From contig NZ_JAUSYN010000002.1 of NCBI RefSeq assembly GCF_030816915.1, forward strand, positions 6,833,501-6,897,500: a stretch of 64,000 bases of DNA, read 5' to 3'. Below the pieces are notes generated by a model, which saw only the letters and a list, made by a program, of their open reading frames with translations, was not told where the DNA came from and did not search any database. This DNA comes from Streptomyces sp. B3I8. Its GTDB lineage: Bacteria > Actinomycetota > Actinomycetes > Streptomycetales > Streptomycetaceae. Below are positions 59,291 through 64,000 of this stretch, one piece after another; positions within the stretch are counted from its first letter, which is position 1, and each line of letters starts with the position of its first letter. Position numbers and translations under genes: made by a program.

Positions 59291-59815
59291 GTGACCAGTG
59301 CGGAGGTCTGGGCGCTCCCGGCGGCGACGTCGGCCGCGGGGCGCGAGCTCCTGCGCCGCGCGGCGGACGAGCGGGAGCTGATGCGGCGGGCACGGAGCGA
59401 CCCCGGTGCCCTCGCCCGGCACCGCCTCGCCCGCTGCCGCGCCGACAACACCGAGGCCCTGAGGACCATCGTCCACCGGCACGGCTGGCCCACCGGGCCA
59501 CTGGTCGGCGAACCCGCCTCGACCGCGGCCCTGATGATCCTGCTGCACGCCCCCGACCTGCCGTTCCAGCTCCGCTGCCGCGACCTGATCGCGGAGGCCG
59601 CCGCCGACGGCCACTGCCCCGCCGTGCACCTCGCCTTCATCGCCGACCACTGCGCGGTGGCCCGGGGCGAACCGCAGTTCTATGGCACCCGCGTCAACCC
59701 CGTGACGCTGCGGCCGTATCCGGTGCGCTGCCCCGAGACGGTCGACGAGCGCCGTGGGGACGTGGGGCTCGACCCCCTCGAACACCAGATGGCGGCGCTC
59801 CGCCGGGGGGCGTAG
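59291..59815 (+). CDS. Hypothetical protein (DUF6624-like)
   Basis: A 174-residue helical protein (RELLRRAADERELMRRARSD, ADNTEALRTIVHRHGWPT, CPAVHLAFIADHCAVARGEP, QFYGTRVNPVTLRPYPV). The residue pattern, ending in the QxYGT segment and an aromatic/proline stretch, resembles the DUF6624 family. No catalytic motif known. It follows the ATPase gene by 16 bp and is probably co-transcribed. Confidence 0.7.
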   Translation: MTSAEVWALPAATSAAGRELLRRAADERELMRRARSDPGALARHRLARCRADNTEALRTIVHRHGWPTGPLVGEPASTAALMILLHAPDLPFQLRCRDLIAEAAADGHCPAVHLAFIADHCAVARGEPQFYGTRVNPVTLRPYPVRCPETVDERRGDVGLDPLEHQMAALRRGA

Positions 59816-59866
59816 GGGCCTGTCCTGCGGGCCCGGACCCGGGCGGTGCGCCGCCGTCCGCCGGGG

Positions 59867-60316
59867 TCAGCGCCCCTCGGTGCGCTCCAGCACGAACACC
59901 GGGATCTCCCGGTCGGTCTTCTTCTGGTAATCGGCGTACGGGGGGTACGCGGCGACCGCGCGCTCCCACCACACGGCCTTCTCCTCGCCGGTGACCTCAC
60001 GTGCCGTCATGTCCTGCAGGACCGGGCCGTCCTGCAGTGCCACGCGGGGGTCCGCCACCACGTTGTGGTACCAGACGGGGTGTTGGGGGGCGCCGCCCCG
60101 GGAGGCGACCACGGCGTAGCGGCCCTCGTGCTCCACGCGCATCAGCGGGGTCTTGCGGATCTTCCCGCTTCGGGCGCCGCGGGTGGTCAGGATGACGACG
60201 GGCAGGCCCGTCTCCGCGTGGACCGTGCCCTCGGTGCCGCCGGAGCTCTCGTACAACTCGACCTGTTCACGCACCATCGGGCTGGGACTGGGTTCGTACT
60301 CGCCCTCGAGAGGCAT
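59867..60316 (-). CDS. Ddn-type deazaflavin (F420)-dependent nitroreductase family protein
   Basis: A 149-residue split-barrel protein: [20 protein letters not shown] binds the cofactor phosphate, and [20 protein letters not shown] is the family signature near the active site. The match is to the deazaflavin-dependent nitroreductase (Ddn) family, which uses F420H2 to reduce quinones or nitro compounds. AAAGGAG precedes the ATG. Streptomyces makes F420, so this cofactor is plausible. Confidence 0.92.
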   Translation of the reverse strand: MPLEGEYEPSPSPMVREQVELYESSGGTEGTVHAETGLPVVILTTRGARSGKIRKTPLMRVEHEGRYAVVASRGGAPQHPVWYHNVVADPRVALQDGPVLQDMTAREVTGEEKAVWWERAVAAYPPYADYQKKTDREIPVFVLERTEGR

Positions 60317-60423
60317 ACGTCTCCTTTCCTCGTAGGTGTCACGATTCAACACGAGCGCGGACCGACTTCTTCCGCCCGCCACGCGCGACGGCCGGGCGGG
60401 GGCGAGGTGAGGCGCGTCGCGGG

Positions 60424-61524
60424 TCACGGGGGCTCACAGGGGACGCGGGAGACATGGGGGGTCACCGCGCGTGCCACCGCGGCCATGCCGGCGTCGTTCG
60501 GGTGCAGGCCGTCCCCGCTGTCGTACCCGCCCCTCAGGCGCCCCGTGTCCCGCGGATCGCGCAACGCCGCGTCCACGTCGGCCAGCGCGTCGAACACCCC
60601 GCCCGCCCGCAGCCGTTCGTTCACCTCCCGGCGCACCGCGTCCCGCTCCCGGCGCAGCGTCCGCGCCGGCGGCAGGGTGCAGCCCACCACCCGCACCCCG
60701 TGTTTCCGCGCCTCCTTCACCAGCCGCCCGTACCCGTCCAGCACCTCCTGTGCCGACACCGCCGTGCCCTGCGGCCACAGCCCGGCGAGCAGGTCGTTGA
60801 CGCCGAGCAGGACGACCGCCGCCCGCACCCCCGGCTGTTCGAGCACATCCCGCTCGAACCGCCGTTCACCCGACGGATCGGTCCAGTCGGACAGCAGCCG
60901 GTTGCCCCCGATCCCGGCATTGACCACCGCCAGCCGGTCCGGCCGCAGCAGGTCGGGCCACCGCCGGTTCGCGTCGACGGTGGAGTACGCGCCGTCCGTG
61001 ATCGAGTCCCCGAAGGCCACCAGCGTTCCCTCCGCCTCGGCCGGGACGACGCTCAGCCCCGACAGGAGGTACCAGGAGCGCGGGGCCGGCCCGGTGAAGC
61101 CGTCGAGGTCCGGCGCGAGGGTGAGATCGCCGGAGCCGGGCGGCGAGAGGTACGTGGTGGTGAAGGCGTCCCGGTGGTGGGTCGTGGACCCGGTGGCGTC
61201 CGGCAGATACAGCGAGACCGTCAGGTCCCGGCCGCGTTCCACCTCGACCGGCAGCACGTCGGTGTGCACTTCCCGGCCAGCGCCGAGTACCGCCTTCGGC
61301 GCGCCGTCGACGGTCACGGGCCGCGGGCGGGACCCCTCCACCGCCACGGAGAGCGCGCCCACGGTCAGCTCCTCGGCGCCGTACAGATGGGACAGCCGCA
61401 GCCGCGCACGACTCCCCGAGGCACTCGGGCGGACGACCATGCGCACGGTCTGATCGCGGAAGGACCGCCCGAACGGCATCGGGGCGGCCCCCCACACGGC
61501 GACGGTCCCGGCGGGGCTGCTCAT
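60424..61524 (-). CDS. SGNH/GDSL esterase with N-terminal beta-sandwich domain
   Basis: A 366-residue protein. A carbohydrate-esterase-like beta domain (about 1-160) precedes an SGNH hydrolase domain with block I FGDSITDG (nucleophile Ser), GIGGN (block III Gly/Asn), LLGVNDLL and block V DGLHPND (Asp and His). No signal peptide is seen, although this group is often secreted, so the location is uncertain. Likely acts on acylated sugars or lipids. Confidence 0.9.
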   Translation of the reverse strand: MSSPAGTVAVWGAAPMPFGRSFRDQTVRMVVRPSASGSRARLRLSHLYGAEELTVGALSVAVEGSRPRPVTVDGAPKAVLGAGREVHTDVLPVEVERGRDLTVSLYLPDATGSTTHHRDAFTTTYLSPPGSGDLTLAPDLDGFTGPAPRSWYLLSGLSVVPAEAEGTLVAFGDSITDGAYSTVDANRRWPDLLRPDRLAVVNAGIGGNRLLSDWTDPSGERRFERDVLEQPGVRAAVVLLGVNDLLAGLWPQGTAVSAQEVLDGYGRLVKEARKHGVRVVGCTLPPARTLRRERDAVRREVNERLRAGGVFDALADVDAALRDPRDTGRLRGGYDSGDGLHPNDAGMAAVARAVTPHVSRVPCEPP

Positions 61525-61725
61525 GGTCGGGGACTACCCGGATTCGGCGGGCGAACGCGTCCCCCGTCCCGCGCACCCGCCCGCCCGCCGCCCGGTCCGC
61601 CACCCGTACGGCTTCGGCCAGTTCCGCCCGCCGGGTGATCTGGCCGAACTTCCTGGTGACCCGATGGTCGCCTCAGGCATCCAATGGCGCATGGCAAGGG
61701 CGAGTCTTCGCATGCGAGGTTCTTC

Positions 61726-62964
61726 ATGACGCACTCCACTGCCCGCGCGGCAGCACCCGTCGACGCTCCCCAGGACGCGCCGGTCCCCCGGTTCCCCCAG
61801 GACCGCACGTGCCCCTACCACCCGCCCGCCGGCTACGCCCCACTGCGCGAGCAGCGGCCGCTGGCGCGCGCCACCCTCTACGACGGCCGCCGCGTGTGGC
61901 TGGTCACCGGCCACGCCACCGCGCGTGCCCTGCTCTCCGACCCCCGGCTCTCCGCCGACCGCACCCGGCCGGACTTCCCGATGCTCAACGAGCGCATCGC
62001 GGCCGTCCGCCGCACCCGCCGGTTCCCCCTGCTCGGCGTGGACGACCCCGAGCACCGCACCCAGCGCCGCATGCTCGTCGCGCACTTCACCCTCAAACGG
62101 GCCGCCGCGCTGCGCCCGCGCATCCAGGAGACCGTCGACCGGCTGCTCGACGGCATGGCCGCCGCGGGATCACCCGTCGACCTGGTGAGCACCTTCGCGC
62201 TGCCCCTGCCGTCGACCGTGATCTGCGCCCTGCTCGGCGTCCCCTACGCCGACCACGACTTCTTCGAGGAGCAGTCCCGCAGACTGCTGCGCGGCCCCGC
62301 CGCGGCCGACGTCGAGGACGCCCGGGAGCGGCTCGACGCGTACCTCGGCGCGCTGATCGACCGCAAACGCGAGGAACCGGGCGACGGCATCCTCGACGAA
62401 CTCATCGCGGAGCGGCTGGAGAGCGGCGAACTCGACCGGGAGGACCTGATCTCGCTGTCCGTGCTGCTGCTGATCGCCGGCCACGAGACGACGGCCAACA
62501 TGATCTCGCTCGGCACGTTCGCCCTTCTGCGGAACCCCGGCCGCCTGGCCGAACTGCGCGCCGATCCCGGGCTCGTCCCCGCCGCCGTCGAGGAACTGCT
62601 GCGGTTCCTGTCCATCGTGGACGGGCTCACCCGGGTCGCCACCGAGGACATCGAGGTCGCCGGGGAGACGGTCCGCGCGGGCGACGGCGTGGTCTTCTCC
62701 AACGTCGTCGTCAACCGGGACGCGGCCGTCTTCCCGGGCGGCGACTCCCTCGACTGGCACCGCTCGGCGCGCGGCCACACCGCCTTCGGCTTCGGCATCC
62801 ACCAGTGCCTCGGGCAGAACCTGGCCCGCGCCGAACTGGAGATCGCCCTGCGTTCGCTCTTCGAGAGGTTCCCCGAGCTGCGGCTCGCCGCGCCCCCGGA
62901 CGAGATCCCGCACAAGCCCGGCGACACCATCCAGGGGATGGTCGAACTCCCCGTGGCCTGGTGA
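61726..62964 (+). CDS. Cytochrome P450 (CYP105-like)
   Basis: A 412-residue complete bacterial P450: C-helix HRTQRRML, I-helix LLLIAGHETTANMIS, K-helix VEELLRFLS (the ExxR motif), and the heme loop FGFGIHQCLGQNLAR with the Cys ligand. The substrate-binding parts resemble CYP105-type enzymes of Streptomyces, which hydroxylate diverse xenobiotics and polyketides. I chose the ATG at 61726; one at 61684 is also in frame. A ferredoxin gene follows 11 bp later and supplies electrons. Confidence 0.94.
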   Translation: MTHSTARAAAPVDAPQDAPVPRFPQDRTCPYHPPAGYAPLREQRPLARATLYDGRRVWLVTGHATARALLSDPRLSADRTRPDFPMLNERIAAVRRTRRFPLLGVDDPEHRTQRRMLVAHFTLKRAAALRPRIQETVDRLLDGMAAAGSPVDLVSTFALPLPSTVICALLGVPYADHDFFEEQSRRLLRGPAAADVEDARERLDAYLGALIDRKREEPGDGILDELIAERLESGELDREDLISLSVLLLIAGHETTANMISLGTFALLRNPGRLAELRADPGLVPAAVEELLRFLSIVDGLTRVATEDIEVAGETVRAGDGVVFSNVVVNRDAAVFPGGDSLDWHRSARGHTAFGFGIHQCLGQNLARAELEIALRSLFERFPELRLAAPPDEIPHKPGDTIQGMVELPVAW

Positions 62965-62975
62965 GGAGGGCACCC

Positions 62976-63227
62976 ATGAGCGACGACGGCACGCTCGACG
63001 TCAGCATCGACCACGACGTGTGCATCGGCGCCGGCCAGTGCGCGCTCACCGCGCCCGGCGTCTTCACCCAGGACGACGACGGCTTCGGCACCGTGCTGCC
63101 CGGCCGCCGCGACGGGGGCGGCGACCCCCTGGTCCGGGAGGCCGCCCGCGCCTGCCCGGTCGGCGCGGTGGCGGTGCGCGGCATCCGGGGCGAGGGCGAG
63201 ACCGCCGCGGATGAGCGGGTGGGGTAG
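62976..63227 (+). CDS. [3Fe-4S]-type ferredoxin
   Basis: An 83-residue ferredoxin of the P450-partner type. Cluster Cys are in CIGAGQCAL and ACPVGAV; the second position of the usual CxxCxxC is not Cys, as in [3Fe-4S] ferredoxins. GGAGG precedes the ATG 11 bp after the P450 stop, so it is the electron donor of that enzyme. It needs a ferredoxin reductase encoded elsewhere. Confidence 0.93.
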   Translation: MSDDGTLDVSIDHDVCIGAGQCALTAPGVFTQDDDGFGTVLPGRRDGGGDPLVREAARACPVGAVAVRGIRGEGETAADERVG

Positions 63228-63254
63228 GCGAGCGAGGGTGAGTAGGGTTCCCGG

Positions 63255-63878
63255 GTGACTGCACAGGCCGCCGCACCCGGGAAGCCCTTCCTCTACGTCG
63301 TCGTGTGCGCCGCGGGGGTCGCCTCCGGCGTGGAGGAGCTGATCGCCGCGGCGCAGGAGCGCGGCTGGGAGGTCGGCGTCCTCGCGACACCGCTCGCCCT
63401 CGGCTTCTTCGACACCGCCGCCGTCGAGGCGCGCACCGGACGCGTGATCCGGTCCGCGTGGCGGCTGCCGGGCGAGCCGCGGCCCTTCCCGCCGCCGGAC
63501 GCCGTGGCCGTCGCCCCGGCCACCTTCAACACGCTCAACAAGTGGGCGGCCGGCATCTCCGACACCCTCGCCCTCGGCACGCTCAACGAGGCGTACGGGC
63601 TCGGCGTCCCCATCGGCGTGCTGCCCTGCGTCGGCGAGGCGCTGGCCGCCCACCCCGCCTACGCGGCCGGTCTGCGGCGGCTGCGCGAGATGGGCGTACG
63701 GTTCGCCGACCCGTACGCCGGGACGGGCACGGCGGCGGACGCGGACGCGGACGCGGATGGAGACGGGGACTCGGACGGGGACGGGGACTCGGACGGGGAC
63801 CGCCCGGTGTTCCGCTGGGAACGGGTGCTCGACCTGCTCCCGCAGCCGCCCGCACGGGAGAACACGGACGGCGCGTGA
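63255..63878 (+). CDS. Flavoprotein-family (Dfp/CoaC-like) protein
   Basis: A 207-residue protein of the HFCD flavoprotein family: VVVCAAGVASGVEEL (FMN phosphate site), VAVAPATFNTLNKWAAGIS and the PxMN-like region replaced by VLPCVGEALAAHP. Related enzymes decarboxylate peptidyl-Cys or phosphopantothenoylcysteine. A low-complexity Asp/Gly/Ser stretch (about 160-180) is inserted before the C-terminus. It follows the ferredoxin gene by 27 bp; whether it functionally belongs to the P450 pair is unclear. Confidence 0.87.
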   Translation: MTAQAAAPGKPFLYVVVCAAGVASGVEELIAAAQERGWEVGVLATPLALGFFDTAAVEARTGRVIRSAWRLPGEPRPFPPPDAVAVAPATFNTLNKWAAGISDTLALGTLNEAYGLGVPIGVLPCVGEALAAHPAYAAGLRRLREMGVRFADPYAGTGTAADADADADGDGDSDGDGDSDGDRPVFRWERVLDLLPQPPARENTDGA

Positions 63879-64000
63879 GAAGGGCGTGCGGGTCCCCGGG
63901 GAGGTCCTCGCGTTCACCGTGCGATGACCCCGACATGCATTTCCCGTAACGTTCCGGCGCCTTCCTGAATTTCTGTCGACAAGGGACGGGAGAGCACCTC

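Noticed and set aside
58485..59294. Alternative long frame overlapping the RsbW-like ATPase gene
   Set aside because: The product is Arg/Pro-rich with no domain, while the frame at 58552-59274 shows N-box and G-box motifs.
63733..63800. CRISPR-like or tandem-repeat array
   Set aside because: Six-base repeats are in frame within a coding region and encode an acidic low-complexity tail; no spacers.

Overview
The window is high-G+C actinobacterial DNA, almost certainly Streptomyces. It has GTG/ATG starts with purine-rich Shine-Dalgarno sites, an iron box of the DmdR type, XRE/DUF397 pairs, a DUF574 methyltransferase, a pSAM2-type integrative element and the dispersed intergenic repeats usual in that genus. 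No rRNA, tRNA or CRISPR array was seen. Assignments rest on reading motifs and family signatures in the translated sequence; no database search was run.

Region 1 (1-18.6 kb) is the accessory part and the most interesting. The 3' end of a giant rhs/YD-repeat gene runs through an RHS core and a Hint (pretoxin) domain into an HNH nuclease tip, followed by a DUF4262 immunity candidate. Directly behind lies a complete actinomycete integrative and conjugative element (AICE): integrase, excisionase, rolling-circle RepSA-like initiator, DUF2637 membrane protein, FtsK-like TraSA translocase, a KorSA-like GntR repressor with two DNA-binding domains, and a regulator plus Nudix protein like pSAM2 Pif. 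A 49-bp stretch of the Hint coding sequence (3936-3984) is repeated with one silent change at 14451-14499, just past the other end of the AICE. There it leads into a second, promoterless toxin tip with its own immunity gene. That second unit is again followed by a terminator, the same integrase arm-like repeat and an N-terminally deleted copy of the integrase, now broken by an IS630-family and an IS5-family element. My reading, as inference, is that these AICEs use the rhs gene itself as attachment site. Each would replace the toxin tip on integration, bring the matching immunity gene, and leave the displaced tip behind as an orphan.

Region 2 (18.6-31 kb) is ordinary chromosome-arm content. 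It holds an iron-box-controlled DUF2470 protein, two TetR regulators around an FAD monooxygenase, a truncated CYP102-like P450, a pentapeptide-repeat protein, a proline iminopeptidase, an AraC regulator, a quinone-oxidoreductase-type dehydrogenase, a hypothetical protein beside an aromatic-acid-exporter-type FUSC protein, and an FBP zinc-finger protein.

Region 3 (31-37.4 kb) is a sugar uptake and hydrolysis operon (binding protein, two permeases, GH1 beta-glucosidase) divergent from a ROK repressor. Region 4 (37.7-43.2 kb) is an acidic small protein plus a three-gene formate dehydrogenase operon (molybdopterin catalytic subunit with active-site Cys, four-cluster ferredoxin subunit, NrfD-like membrane subunit) joined by ATGA overlaps.

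Region 5 (43.3-64 kb) carries mostly single metabolic and stress genes: epimerase, SDRs, HAD phosphatase, PHP/PolX-like protein, VanZ, DUF4230, STAS antagonist, glyoxalase, DUF4235, Xi-class glutathione transferase, CDF transporter, cNMP-binding protein, DUF574 methyltransferase, XRE/DUF397 pair, RsbW-like ATPase, F420/Ddn-like protein, SGNH hydrolase, and a cytochrome P450-ferredoxin-flavoprotein run. Two decayed genes (topoisomerase IB, Mrp/NuoN-like antiporter subunit) and two copies of a dispersed intergenic repeat lie in this part.
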